DNA of 64,000 nucleotides, from contig NZ_LT629772.1 in assembly GCF_900105385.1 (NCBI RefSeq), positions 5,704,001-5,768,000 on the forward strand, in the 5' to 3' direction. Below the pieces are notes generated by a model. It made no database searches, was not told where the DNA came from, and saw only the letters and a list, made by a program, of their open reading frames with translations. Source of the stretch: Microlunatus soli. Its GTDB lineage: Bacteria; Actinomycetota; Actinomycetes; Propionibacteriales; Propionibacteriaceae. Positions 1 through 8,327 of this stretch are shown here, one piece after another (positions within the stretch are counted from its first letter, which is position 1; each line of letters starts with the position of its first letter). The position numbers and the translations under genes were made by a program.

Positions 1-111
1 GTTGAAATCGTCGTGGGCGAGGATCCGCGGCAGCGGATCGAATCGGGACAAGGCGGGATCCGCGCTCCGGATCGCCTGTCGGAGGACTGCGATGTCTGTG
101 GATGAAGGCAC
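1..111 (-). CDS. Partial gene: N-terminus of a paralogue of the unknown protein at 1526
   Basis: Only the first 37 codons are in the window; the gene runs off the left edge. The frame opens with GTG at 111 and is open to base 1. Its residues 24-36 read F-x-PLPR-[IL]-L-x-x-DDF, the same pattern as residues 15-27 of the protein starting at 1526, so the two look like paralogues either side of the MHS transporter gene. No clear ribosome binding site precedes the GTG, so the exact start is uncertain. No function can be assigned. It diverges from the transporter, and the inverted repeat at 116-137 lies just upstream. Confidence 0.6.
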   Translation of the reverse strand, partial: MPSSTDIAVLRQAIRSADPALSRFDPLPRILAHDDFN

Positions 112-115
112 GGCA

Positions 116-137
116 CTAACGTTAGCGATCACGTTAG
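116..137. promoter_or_regulatory. Inverted repeat, probable repressor operator
   Basis: Arms CTAACGT (116-122) and ACGTTAG (131-137) are perfect reverse complements separated by 8 bases. The left arm plus the next three bases also forms the 10-base palindrome CTAACGTTAG. It lies between the divergent partial gene and the MHS transporter, where a local repressor would control both. No regulator encoded immediately next to it is visible; the IclR at 6429 is a possible but unproven partner. Confidence 0.5.
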
Positions 138-218
138 AAACATGCAAAAAGATTGACTTTTCGATGTCCTGCAGCCTAAGTTGTCGGCGACTCGGCTCTC
201 TCGGAGGATCAAGCAGCG

Positions 219-1523
219 ATGGCGCAGCCAACACGACGGATCAAACACGCAACCCTTGCCTCGACGGTGGGCACGGCACTGGAGTGGTACGACTTCTCCC
301 TGTACGGGACAGCGGCCGCCCTCGTGCTGCCCAAGGTCTTCTTCCCCAGCGACGACCCGGCGATCGGGGTGCTGTCCTCACTGGCGACGTTCGCCGTCGG
401 CTTCCTGGCCCGGCCGATCGGTGGCGTGATCATCGGCCTGCTCGGTGACCGCTTCGGCCGCCGCCAGATGCTCTTCGTCACCCTGTTGTTGATGTCGGCA
501 TCGTCGGTGCTGATCGGCTGCCTGCCGTCGCACGCCACGATCGGGCTGCTGGCGCCGATCCTGCTGGTGGTGCTGCGAGTCCTCCAGGGGCTCGGTGCCG
601 GTGGTGAGTACGCAGGAGCGATGCTGCTGTCGGCCGAGCATGCTCAAGCCAAGCATCGAGGACTGAACGCGTCGATCGCCAGTGTCGGCAACGCCGTCGG
701 CTCGGTGATCGCGACTGCGGTGTTCTTCCTGGTGCAGGGCCTGATGTCCGATGCGGCGTTCCTGTCCTGGGGATGGCGGATCCCCTTCCTGCTCAGCTTC
801 GTGCTGGCCGTCGCAGGCTTCGTGATCCGGATGAAGGTGACCGACAGCCCGGAATTCACCGCTGCCGTCGCCGAGCGCGGCGTGGTCCGGGGCCGGTTCG
901 CCGACATGTTCGCCGAGGGCGGTCGCCGGATCCCGCTGGCGATGCTGATGAGCATTGCACCCAACGTGCTCAGCTATCTGCCATCGGTATATGCGTTGAG
1001 CTATCTGGCGACGTCGGTAGGGACGGCGTCCTGGGTCGGCCTGGTAGGCATCATCATCGCCAACCTGCTGAAGTTGATCACTATTCCGACGGCGGGATGG
1101 CTGTCCGACCGGTTCGGCGGCAAGCCGATCATGATCATCGGATCGATCGCCGGCGCGGTGCTGTTCTATCCCTTCTTCTTCATGCTGGACAGCGGCACCC
1201 CGGTGATCATCTGGGCGGCGTTGGTGATGATCTTCACGCTCTGCTGCGACATGTCGCTGGCATCACAGGCGTCGATGCTGTCGATGTTGTTCCCGGTCCG
1301 GCTGCGCTACACCTCGGTCACCTTCAGCCGTGAGATCACCGGCGCGATCGTCGGCGGAACGCTGCCGTTGGTTGCGGCCTGGCTGACCGGCCTCGGCGGC
1401 GGCCAGCCGTGGTTGGTCTGTGTCTACTGCGGTGTGCTCTGTCTGTTGTGTGCAGCCGGCACGGCGGCGCTGCCCAGGACCGACGCCCACCAACTCGAGC
1501 GGGACGCGGCGGTGAGTCGCTGA
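219..1523 (+). CDS. MFS transporter, metabolite:H+ symporter (MHS/ProP-like) family
   Basis: A 434-residue, 12-TM integral membrane protein predicted to import a small organic acid or osmolyte with protons. Hallmarks of the MHS branch are ALEWYDFSLYG at residues 20-30 at the start of TM1, the loop motif DRFGRR at 77-82, and R-VLQGLGAGGEYAGA at 120-134. The length is normal for the family. The ATG is preceded by CGGAGGA at about 199-205. The next gene starts 2 bases after the stop, so the transporter is co-transcribed with two proteins of unknown function. The substrate cannot be read from sequence; the sulfatase nearby suggests a carbohydrate-derived acid. Confidence 0.85.
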   Translation: MAQPTRRIKHATLASTVGTALEWYDFSLYGTAAALVLPKVFFPSDDPAIGVLSSLATFAVGFLARPIGGVIIGLLGDRFGRRQMLFVTLLLMSASSVLIGCLPSHATIGLLAPILLVVLRVLQGLGAGGEYAGAMLLSAEHAQAKHRGLNASIASVGNAVGSVIATAVFFLVQGLMSDAAFLSWGWRIPFLLSFVLAVAGFVIRMKVTDSPEFTAAVAERGVVRGRFADMFAEGGRRIPLAMLMSIAPNVLSYLPSVYALSYLATSVGTASWVGLVGIIIANLLKLITIPTAGWLSDRFGGKPIMIIGSIAGAVLFYPFFFMLDSGTPVIIWAALVMIFTLCCDMSLASQASMLSMLFPVRLRYTSVTFSREITGAIVGGTLPLVAAWLTGLGGGQPWLVCVYCGVLCLLCAAGTAALPRTDAHQLERDAAVSR

Positions 1524-1525
1524 AC

Positions 1526-2500
1526 ATGATCAACTCGACTGGTTCGTCCACGCTGCTGCCTGGTTGGTTCCGACCGCTGCCGCGACTGCTGACCGCCGAC
1601 GACTTCGACAACGGGATGGGCGGCTGGCTCGACCTGCGTCCCAACTTCGTCGGACCCGACTTCGCCGCTCACGACGACGAGATCGACCTCGAACATTGGG
1701 GGTCGGTGATGTTGAGCAGTGCGACGTACCCCTTTTCCGGGACCCACGGGTCGGCGACCGGGACCTATTCGCTCAAGCTGGCCACCAGATTCCCTGCCGC
1801 AGCGCCGGACCAGGCGCCGGCGCCGGGCAGCATGAGCCTGGCGATCAAACGGCTGTCCCGGCCGTACGATGCCCGGCTGCTGCGGGTCGAGACCATGATC
1901 GCCTACACCACCGATCAGGATCGGCCCGGGCTCGGCGTCGATGCGATGCGTGCCTTCGGGCTGATGATCGATCTGCAGGACGCCGAGCACCGCTTCATGC
2001 CCGGCGTACGGTTCGTCAACACTACCGGCGGTGTCCGGCAACGCCGCTGGCAGTTCTACCGGCACACCGAGGACGACGACGCCGCCTGGAGCTACGGCCG
2101 GGAAGGCTGGCATCAGGCCGGTATCGACCCGCAGTGGTTCGGTGTCCGTGCCGCCGACGGCAGCACTTCGGCAACGACCTGGTTCGACGACGGCATCCAG
2201 CAGCCGATCTACAACGAGACCGACGACAAGATCAACTGGATGCCGTTCTCTCTCACTCTTGATCTTGAACGCCGGACCTATCACGACTTCCGTTTCGGCA
2301 ACAGGAGCTTCGGTTTCCCGGACGGAGCCGGGCCGACGTTGGCGGATCCGTATGCAGGGATCGACAATCTGCTCAATCCGGTGTTCTTCGTCGAGACCGA
2401 TACCGATCGCCGGGTCAATCTCTATCTGGACTCGGTCGTGATCTCCTATGCAAGCCACGATGATCTTGCCGGTGACGAGAAGGCGGGGGAGTACCGATGA
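1526..2500 (+). CDS. Conserved protein of unknown function, paralogue of the gene at the left edge
   Basis: A 324-residue soluble protein with no signal peptide or membrane segment. The start is ATG at 1526, two bases after the transporter stop; the longer open frame upstream lies inside the transporter gene and is ignored. The sequence is rich in Asp, Trp and aromatic residues and beta-type in character, with segments GMGGWLDLRPNF near residue 29 and motifs typical of carbohydrate-recognition folds (many W, Y, D), but I do not recognise a named family. It overlaps the next gene by ATGA. Linkage to a transporter and a sulfatase suggests a role in handling a sugar or sugar acid, as inference only. 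Confidence 0.75.
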   Translation: MINSTGSSTLLPGWFRPLPRLLTADDFDNGMGGWLDLRPNFVGPDFAAHDDEIDLEHWGSVMLSSATYPFSGTHGSATGTYSLKLATRFPAAAPDQAPAPGSMSLAIKRLSRPYDARLLRVETMIAYTTDQDRPGLGVDAMRAFGLMIDLQDAEHRFMPGVRFVNTTGGVRQRRWQFYRHTEDDDAAWSYGREGWHQAGIDPQWFGVRAADGSTSATTWFDDGIQQPIYNETDDKINWMPFSLTLDLERRTYHDFRFGNRSFGFPDGAGPTLADPYAGIDNLLNPVFFVETDTDRRVNLYLDSVVISYASHDDLAGDEKAGEYR

Positions 2501-2829
2501 GGACCTTCCACACCAGCGTGACCGACCTGCGGCAGCCGTTCAGCGGTAGTTTCACCACCTACCCCTACGAATGCGGCTGGGCCGATGAAGCGATCTACTT
2601 CGTCACCGCCGAGGACCAGACCCCGGCCGGCGCAGAGATCGCGCTCCGCGTCCAGCTCAGTGCCGACGGTATCCGCTGGGTCGACGAGGGAAGCACCTTG
2701 CAGCTGTCCGGTCCCGACGCCGGCTTCGTCCGACTGGCCCACTTCGGTGGATTCCTCCGGCTCGCCGGAGAGGTCTCAGCCGATCACGGTCAGGCTGTCC
2801 TGACCGTCCGATTGGTGCTGAAGGGTTGA
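2497..2829 (+). CDS. Small beta-rich hypothetical protein
   Basis: A 110-residue protein starting at an ATG that overlaps the preceding stop (ATGA), indicating translational coupling. Alternating hydrophobic and polar residues and several short strands suggest a small beta-sandwich. There is no signal peptide, no cysteine pair and no catalytic motif I can name. It is the last gene of the transporter operon and faces the binding-protein gene tail to tail. Function unknown; a partner or second subunit of the 324-residue protein is plausible because of the coupling. Confidence 0.65.
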   Translation: MRTFHTSVTDLRQPFSGSFTTYPYECGWADEAIYFVTAEDQTPAGAEIALRVQLSADGIRWVDEGSTLQLSGPDAGFVRLAHFGGFLRLAGEVSADHGQAVLTVRLVLKG

Positions 2830-2844
2830 TCGAGGCGGCTCGAT
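2829..2844. terminator. Short hairpin between convergent genes
   Basis: ATCGAG (2829-2834) and CTCGAT (2839-2844) form a perfect 6-bp stem with a GCGG loop, beginning on the last base of the stop codon of the + strand gene. There is no T-run, so it is a weak, possibly bidirectional terminator between two converging operons. Confidence 0.35.
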
Positions 2845-2871
2845 GTCTGCAGGTCGGGGAATGCTGACGCC

Positions 2872-4980
2872 CTAGTCACCATGATCATCGGGCTGGTCCC
2901 AGAACCAGCATTCCGGGTCGTACACCGCAGGGGTCGGATGGATCCATGGATTGACAAATCCGCCCTGAGCGAGGTTGGCTTTGGTGGGCACGTTCTGCAG
3001 CCCCTTCTTGACGACGACGACCTGTGGGTAGTTCGCCACGCAGCCCATGAAGAACGGGCCGTCCGAGACGTGGATCTTGATCATCTCCCAGACGGCTTGA
3101 TCGCGCTTCATGCTGTCGGGTTGGGTCTTGCTGGCGTCATACAGTTCCCACAGTCGTGCGATCGGACCGCCCTTCTCCGGCGGCATCCGGGGAGGATGTC
3201 GCTGCCAGGGATCGACGTCGAGTTCGGTCGCGTTGGTCTTCGTGCCGAGCTGCTGGTACCACTGGCCCTCCAGCGGTGCCCATCGGGTGTACTCGATGGG
3301 GACGATGAATTGCGGCTGGGCGAGCAGTCGCGGAGCTCCGCCGACCTCCCAGTTGCTGTGCGCCATCAACTTGCCCGACTTCCACTGGTCGTCGTAGGCC
3401 TGCGGTGGAACGGGGTTCAGTTCCATCGCAATTCCGACGGCCTTGAGATCGCTGACCAGTTGGTTGTCCTTGGCCTTGTGCTCGGCCGACTCGTCGGCCG
3501 AATAGTCCAATCGGAGCTTCAACGGCTTGCCGTTCGGCAGCCTGCGCATGCCGTCCTCCGAACGCTTGCAGCCGATCTCGTCGAGTAGTGCGCTGGCCTT
3601 CGCCGGGTCATGATCGACATAGGAGTCGCGCCAGGTCCGGTACGAGGTCTCGCCGGCGGTGTCGGCGTGGAATTCGGCACCCTTGGGACTCATGGTTCCG
3701 GTCGTCAACTCACCGGTGTTGAAGTAGAGCGACTTCCTGATCACCTGGCGATCGAAAGCATAGGAGATCGCCTGCCGGAACGCGGGATTGCGGAAGAGCT
3801 GGCGCAGGTCGTCATCGATGTAGTCGTAGTTGAGGAAGAACATCGAGCCGGTTCCCGACCCGCTGTCCCACAGTCGAATCTGGGTACCGGCCTTGGTGCT
3901 GCTCTTGCGCAGACCGTCGACATCGGTCAGCGCGATCTGATTGAAGTAGCCCAGGCAGAAGTCCACCGACCCCTGTTGCACCTGGAGCTTCCCGGCCTCG
4001 GCATCGGCGATGACGGTGAACTGGATCTCGTCGATGTACGGCAACTGATCACCGTCCGGGGTGACGGCGTAGTAGTAGGGGTTGCGCTCGAGGACGACAC
4101 CCTTGTCCGCATCGAATGACTTGCAGCGGTACCCGATCAGTGTCGGGCAGTCGGGATTGCGATGCCAGTCAGCCTTCCGCTCCATCAGTCCGCCGACGGT
4201 GTCCCAGTCCTTGGGTACGTTCTTGCCGTACTTGGGATGGAACTGCTTGAGATAGTGGCTGGGCAGCACCCAGATCGGTCCGTTCTGCCCGATACCTCCA
4301 TTGACCCAGCTGACGATCCGGTCGGCCGTCAGAGGCGCCGGGGCATCGAAACTGATCTTCAGGGTGTGATCGTCACTGGCGGAGACTTTCGCGATCGTGC
4401 CCCTGCCGGAACGAGCTTCATCCGGCACTGATTGCCCCATCTTGCCTGCCAGGATGAATTCGTCCCACCAGAACATGATGTCGGCCGACGTGAAGTCGTG
4501 ACCGTCGGACCACTTCAATCCCTTGCGCAGATGGAAGATCCATTCCGACGCGTCGTCGTTGGACTCCCAGGATTCGGCAATTCCCGGTCCGATGTCCAGC
4601 CCGTCGTTGAGGAAGCGCAACAACGAGTGGCCGTAGAAGAACTCGCGGTCCGAGGAGGCTGCAGCTGCACCGGAGGTCGAGAGGACGTTCATGTTCAGGC
4701 GTCCGCCGTACTTTCCCTGCCGGATCCAACGATGGGGGACAACATAGGGATTGTCCGGGAGGCGTTCCTCGACCGGCGGTAGGTCGGCCGGCAGATTCGG
4801 GGCCTGACGGTATCGGCCCGGCTTCCGGAGAGCTTTCGTCTCCGAGCCCCGCGCGTCGCTGGATGAGGACGCGCCACTGTCCGGTGCGCTGGCACCATGG
4901 CTGCAGCCCGCCAGAGCAGCAGCGCCGGCAATGATCGCCGATCCGTACAGCATCCCTCGGCGTGAGATCAGTCTGGTCAC
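2872..4980 (-). CDS. ABC transporter substrate-binding protein, family 5 (peptide/oligosaccharide type)
   Basis: A 702-residue lipoprotein for uptake outside the membrane. The N-terminus has a twin arginine (SRRGM, residues 6-10), a hydrophobic stretch and a lipobox LAGC with Cys26 as the lipidated residue. The body has the SBP family-5 pattern, including the stretch around residues 120-180 with WESNDDASEWIFHLRKG and the later FRQAISYAFDR block. It is longer than DppA-type proteins (about 520-550), like binding proteins for large glycans. It lies 6 bases downstream of the sulfatase and is co-transcribed with it, but no permease or ATPase genes are adjacent, so it must borrow membrane components or have lost them. 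Confidence 0.85.
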   Translation of the reverse strand: MTRLISRRGMLYGSAIIAGAAALAGCSHGASAPDSGASSSSDARGSETKALRKPGRYRQAPNLPADLPPVEERLPDNPYVVPHRWIRQGKYGGRLNMNVLSTSGAAAASSDREFFYGHSLLRFLNDGLDIGPGIAESWESNDDASEWIFHLRKGLKWSDGHDFTSADIMFWWDEFILAGKMGQSVPDEARSGRGTIAKVSASDDHTLKISFDAPAPLTADRIVSWVNGGIGQNGPIWVLPSHYLKQFHPKYGKNVPKDWDTVGGLMERKADWHRNPDCPTLIGYRCKSFDADKGVVLERNPYYYAVTPDGDQLPYIDEIQFTVIADAEAGKLQVQQGSVDFCLGYFNQIALTDVDGLRKSSTKAGTQIRLWDSGSGTGSMFFLNYDYIDDDLRQLFRNPAFRQAISYAFDRQVIRKSLYFNTGELTTGTMSPKGAEFHADTAGETSYRTWRDSYVDHDPAKASALLDEIGCKRSEDGMRRLPNGKPLKLRLDYSADESAEHKAKDNQLVSDLKAVGIAMELNPVPPQAYDDQWKSGKLMAHSNWEVGGAPRLLAQPQFIVPIEYTRWAPLEGQWYQQLGTKTNATELDVDPWQRHPPRMPPEKGGPIARLWELYDASKTQPDSMKRDQAVWEMIKIHVSDGPFFMGCVANYPQVVVVKKGLQNVPTKANLAQGGFVNPWIHPTPAVYDPECWFWDQPDDHGD

Positions 4981-4986
4981 AAGCGA

Positions 4987-6381
4987 TCACCCTTCCTGGG
5001 TGGTGGGGTCGACGTGTCCGCCGACCAGAGCGGACTCGGTGTCCTGCACCAGGGCGTGGAGGTCGGCCCTTTGTGCGTGGTAGGCGGGGTCCTGCGCATG
5101 ATTCGCCAGCTCGTACGGGTCATCGGTCAGGTCGAACATCAGCCAGGGGCGGTCCTCCAGACAGACGTACTTCCAGCCGTCTGCGGTGATCACGCCGCTC
5201 CACGGCTGGTCGATGCTGGACCCGTGACCGGTCGGCACAGGAATGCCGATGTAGGTGCTCGGGGGAGCCGGCGCCTGATTGCTGATCACGGCGCTGAAGT
5301 CGGTTCCCTGCATCCGGTCAGGGACGTCGACGCCGCAGATCCCCAAGGTGGTGGGGGCGATGTCCACCTGATTGATCAAGGTCTCGACCCGATGTGCCGA
5401 CTGATGCTCCCGACTCGGTCCACCGATGATCAGCGGCACCCGTACCGACTCCTCCCACGGCGACGTCTTGCGCCATTGGCCGTGCGAGCCATGCATGTCG
5501 CCGTGGTCACTGAGGAAGACGATGTAGGTGTTGTCGGCGATACCGAGTCGATCGAGTTCGCAACGCAGCCGCCCCAGATTGTGATCGATGCGTTCGATCG
5601 CCGCGTAATAGCCCGCCAGGTCGCGGCGTGCGCGGTCTCGCACGGCCCGCGACGGTGGAACATTGGGACGAAGCGAGATCCCGGCTGGTGTGTGCCGTGC
5701 CATGCACTCGGCTGGAGCGACGTAGGGATCGTGCGGTGGCTGGGCCGAGATGACAGCGAAGAAGGGCTGGTCACGCTCGCGGCGTCGCATCCAGTCGATC
5801 GCCAGGTCGGTCAGCGCATCGGTCTCATAGCCGGGCGCGCGGAACTGCTCCATTCCGTCGACCGATCTGAGGACATCCACTCCGTCGGGCGTCTGGCCGC
5901 TGTCGGTGTGCAGCAGGCAGTCGAACGGACGGTTGTTGTTCTCGTAGGCCCACCAGTCCGCGAAGCCTCCCCGACGCTCAGCAGGGATGATCCGCCAACG
6001 AGGTGAATCGTCGTATCCGGCCGTCGCCGCGAGCTCTGGTCGGCGCCCATCGAGATGCCACTTGCCGAAGTAGGCGGTTCGGTACCCCGCGGTGGAGAGC
6101 TCTGACGCGATCGTCGGTGTCCCGACGGGCATCGGGTGCTCGTGCCCTGCGACGCCGGAGAAGCGCGGATATCGACCTGTCAGCAGGGATCCGCGAGCCG
6201 GGCAGCACAACGGTGCCCCGGCCACTGCGCTGGTGAACGTGTGTCCCTCGGCTGCGAGGCGGTCGAGGTGCGGCGTGTGCAGGTTGGGATCGCCCGCGTA
6301 GCCCGTTGCCTGGGCTCGCATCTGGTCCACAACGAACCAGATCACATTCGGCCTGCCGCGGTGTTCGTCATTGAAGGTCAC
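4987..6381 (-). CDS. Type I sulfatase (formylglycine-dependent arylsulfatase family)
   Basis: Hydrolyses a sulfate ester. With GTG at 6381 the protein has 464 residues. The maturation motif C59-C-P-A-R63 fits C-x-P-[SA]-R, so Cys59 should become formylglycine. Metal ligands include D19-Q20 near the N-terminus and the SDHGDMHGSHG block. No signal peptide is visible, suggesting a cytoplasmic enzyme acting after import. An upstream extension to 6540 is open but would run through the IclR promoter and gene start, so I reject it. It is first in an operon with the binding protein and diverges from an IclR gene, implying substrate-responsive control. Confidence 0.85.
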   Translation of the reverse strand: MTFNDEHRGRPNVIWFVVDQMRAQATGYAGDPNLHTPHLDRLAAEGHTFTSAVAGAPLCCPARGSLLTGRYPRFSGVAGHEHPMPVGTPTIASELSTAGYRTAYFGKWHLDGRRPELAATAGYDDSPRWRIIPAERRGGFADWWAYENNNRPFDCLLHTDSGQTPDGVDVLRSVDGMEQFRAPGYETDALTDLAIDWMRRRERDQPFFAVISAQPPHDPYVAPAECMARHTPAGISLRPNVPPSRAVRDRARRDLAGYYAAIERIDHNLGRLRCELDRLGIADNTYIVFLSDHGDMHGSHGQWRKTSPWEESVRVPLIIGGPSREHQSAHRVETLINQVDIAPTTLGICGVDVPDRMQGTDFSAVISNQAPAPPSTYIGIPVPTGHGSSIDQPWSGVITADGWKYVCLEDRPWLMFDLTDDPYELANHAQDPAYHAQRADLHALVQDTESALVGGHVDPTTQEG

Positions 6382-6400
6382 GAGGACAGGTGTAACTTTT

Positions 6401-6415
6401 CTTTGCGTATCAAAC
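6401..6415. promoter_or_regulatory. IclR-type operator between sulfatase and IclR genes
   Basis: Read on the minus strand the site is GTTTG-N5-CAAAG, a one-mismatch inverted repeat close to the GTTYG-N5-CRAAC pattern reported for several IclR-family regulators. It sits in the 47-base gap between the divergent sulfatase and IclR starts, so the regulator would control both itself and the sulfatase operon. Confidence 0.45.
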
Positions 6416-6428
6416 AAGGAGCTTGCAG

Positions 6429-7211
6429 ATGGCGCAAACAATCCAATCCGTCGACCGTGCGATCGACATACTGTGGATGGTGTCTCGGACACCCGACCTG
6501 ACATTGTCCGAGCTGGCCGACACCGCAGGGTTGCTCCCATCGACCGCCCACCGCCTGCTGGCGACTCTCGAACAACACGAACTGATCGAACGGAACAGCC
6601 GCACCCGGCGCTACCAACTGGGGCGTGGTGTACTCCGGCTCGCCGGAGTCACCGATCCTGCGCACGAAGAAGTCCGGCGGCGACTCGAACCACAGCTGGA
6701 GCAGCTGGCGGCCGCTGTCGGTGAACAAGTTGCTGTCGGCGTTCTTGTCGAGAGGCGGCAGCTCAACATCGCCGTCGTCGATGGTGCCCGTGATGCCGGC
6801 GAGGAGGTGGTGCTGCGCAGCGATCATTCGCGGGCGTCGGCCGACCTCAATGCGACGGCGGTGGGCAAGGTCCTGTTGGCTTATGCGTCTGACGATGAAG
6901 CCCAGACGATGATCGACGGGCTGACGTTCGAGGCACGGTCCGACCGGACGATCACGTCGGCCGGCAAGCTACGTCAACAGCTGGCACGGGTGCGACGGCT
7001 GGGGTACGCGACCTGTGTCGGTGAGAACTTTCCCGACGTGAACGGCATCGCGGCGCCGATCCATGGCGGCGACGGAGGCGTAGCTGCGGCCCTGTGCGTG
7101 AACGGGCCGGCGACCAGGCTGGCGCCGCGGAGACTCCAGGCACTGCTCCCGGTGCTGCGGGAGACGGCTGCCGAGTGCTCGCGGTTGCTCGGTCTAGGGC
7201 GTGTCTCTTGA
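6429..7211 (+). CDS. IclR family transcriptional regulator
   Basis: A 260-residue regulator with an N-terminal winged helix-turn-helix (about residues 5-60: SVDRAIDILWMV... LADTAGLLPSTAHRLLATLEQHELIER) followed by the IclR effector domain (residues 75-250, including LNATAVGKVLLAY). ATG at 6429 is chosen because AAGGAG lies 7 bases upstream; a TTG six bases earlier is also open. It diverges from the sulfatase/binding-protein operon and probably regulates it. The last codons and the stop codon lie inside the inverted-repeat element starting at 7196, so the natural C-terminus may have been slightly altered. Confidence 0.85.
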   Translation: MAQTIQSVDRAIDILWMVSRTPDLTLSELADTAGLLPSTAHRLLATLEQHELIERNSRTRRYQLGRGVLRLAGVTDPAHEEVRRRLEPQLEQLAAAVGEQVAVGVLVERRQLNIAVVDGARDAGEEVVLRSDHSRASADLNATAVGKVLLAYASDDEAQTMIDGLTFEARSDRTITSAGKLRQQLARVRRLGYATCVGENFPDVNGIAAPIHGGDGGVAAALCVNGPATRLAPRRLQALLPVLRETAAECSRLLGLGRVS

Positions 7212-7356
7212 ATCTCGCGGGGCTGCCCGGCAGGCGGTCGGCATCTCGCCGCGGCCGGACTCGGTCGACAGATCCCGATATGTCTCCCTCGCAGGCCACG
7301 CCGAGGCGCTCGACCGCGCACCGGCTCGCTCCCGCGCGGTTTGAGAGACACGCCCT
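7196..7356. mobile_element. MITE-like element with 25-bp terminal inverted repeats
   Basis: The left end (7196-7220) and right end (7332-7356) are imperfect inverted repeats matching at 21 of 25 positions, the outer 13 (AGGGCGTGTCTCT) being identical. The 111-base interior has no convincing gene. The size (161 bp), terminal repeats and lack of coding capacity fit a miniature transposable element. I see no clear target-site duplication; the flanks read TCT before and CGT after. The left end carries the last codons and TGA of the upstream IclR gene. Confidence 0.55.
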
Positions 7357-7446
7357 CGTGGCGCGTCGTCAAACGACGAGCGTGCTGCGCGGCTGGTCGA
7401 TTGATCCGGATCGGGCTCCGAGCTGGGGCGAACTCCACGGGCGGGC

Positions 7447-8214
7447 TCAGTCGGTGCTGCTCATCCGGCGGAAGCGCTCGATCAGCTCCGGTTGCTGCTC
7501 GGGTAGCTCGGTACGACCGTAGATCCAGAGCAGCAGGTCGGCCGCGGTGCCGCTGACGGCAGGTGCGTCACCCCCGGGTCGCCAGAGCAACCCCGAACCG
7601 GGTTGGTCGAAGACGGTCCAGGAACGGTCGACATCGGTGGCGTGCAGCACCAGCTCGCCATCCAATGCGAGGCCCTTCGTCTCGCGAAGCGCGGCTACAT
7701 CGTCGGCGTCGGCCAGTGAGGTGGTCAGGAACTCCTCGACGCAATCGACCGCGATGTCCGCCGCGATGTCGATCGATTGCCCGATGGCGTCGGCCGCGTC
7801 GAAGTGGTGCACGACGGCTTCCTGAACCTGATGTCGGGTGACGAAGGCGACGTCCTGTTGCGGCGGGAACCAGGTCCAGCAGGGGGCGGACTGATCGGCG
7901 GTGGCCAAGGTTTCGGCGATCGCCTCGGCACCTGCCCGGAATCGGCTCACGAGTCGATCGTCCGGCGGACGAATCGGTCGGCGCTCTTCGGCCGGCGGCT
8001 CCGACAGCCGTTCGGAGGCGATGGTGTGCCAGAACCAGTGCACGCCCGTGACATGCCACACCAGGTCGGCGACATTCCAGTCCGGGCAGTGTGCCACCCG
8101 AGCCCGCAGATCGCCGGCGATGACGGCGTCGGCCAATCCGCGGCTGTGTTCGGTGATGGCGTCGGCGCAGCGTTGCGGAGTCAGTGGCATCGACGGCGGA
8201 ATGGGAGCTGGCAT
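7447..8214 (-). CDS. Maleylpyruvate isomerase family mycothiol-dependent enzyme
   Basis: A 255-residue protein of the DinB-like family that uses mycothiol, the actinobacterial thiol. The N-terminal helical metal-binding domain shows H-S-R-G-LADAV and the HCPDWNVADLVWHVTGVHWFW block, with His residues placed as metal ligands; the C-terminal half has the MDMPI_C-type region ending VSGTAADLLLWIYGR. Start chosen at ATG 8214 (MPAPIPP); an ATG 24 bases downstream is also possible. It diverges from the ArsR/CmtR-like regulator. The exact substrate is unknown; most members are uncharacterised detoxification enzymes. Confidence 0.8.
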   Translation of the reverse strand: MPAPIPPSMPLTPQRCADAITEHSRGLADAVIAGDLRARVAHCPDWNVADLVWHVTGVHWFWHTIASERLSEPPAEERRPIRPPDDRLVSRFRAGAEAIAETLATADQSAPCWTWFPPQQDVAFVTRHQVQEAVVHHFDAADAIGQSIDIAADIAVDCVEEFLTTSLADADDVAALRETKGLALDGELVLHATDVDRSWTVFDQPGSGLLWRPGGDAPAVSGTAADLLLWIYGRTELPEQQPELIERFRRMSSTD

Positions 8215-8296
8215 GGCCGGTACGCTACGCGCCGACACCGACAACTCGAATCGGCGAACCCCGAACCACACCGATCCGCGATAGTTCAGCCTTTCG

Positions 8297-8304
8297 TGAA
8301 TTCA
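8297..8304. promoter_or_regulatory. Short palindrome upstream of CmtR-like gene
   Basis: TGAATTCA is a perfect 8-base palindrome 23 bases upstream of the regulator ATG and is flanked by two direct TTCAGC copies (8285-8290 and 8301-8306). Position fits an autoregulatory operator of a metal sensor. It is short, so support is weak. Confidence 0.25.
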
Positions 8305-8327
8305 GCTCATCTTGTATCGTCAGGATC

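Noticed and set aside
2-448. 148-residue + strand open frame at the left edge
   Set aside because: Overlaps the MHS transporter in another frame and has no coding features; the minus-strand partial gene explains the region better.
6382-6540. Extension of the first sulfatase upstream to 6540
   Set aside because: It would cross the IclR gene start and operator, and the sulfatase domain begins immediately after GTG 6381.
7190-7360. Target-site duplication for the MITE-like element
   Set aside because: Flanking bases do not match in any 2-8 base register that I can see.
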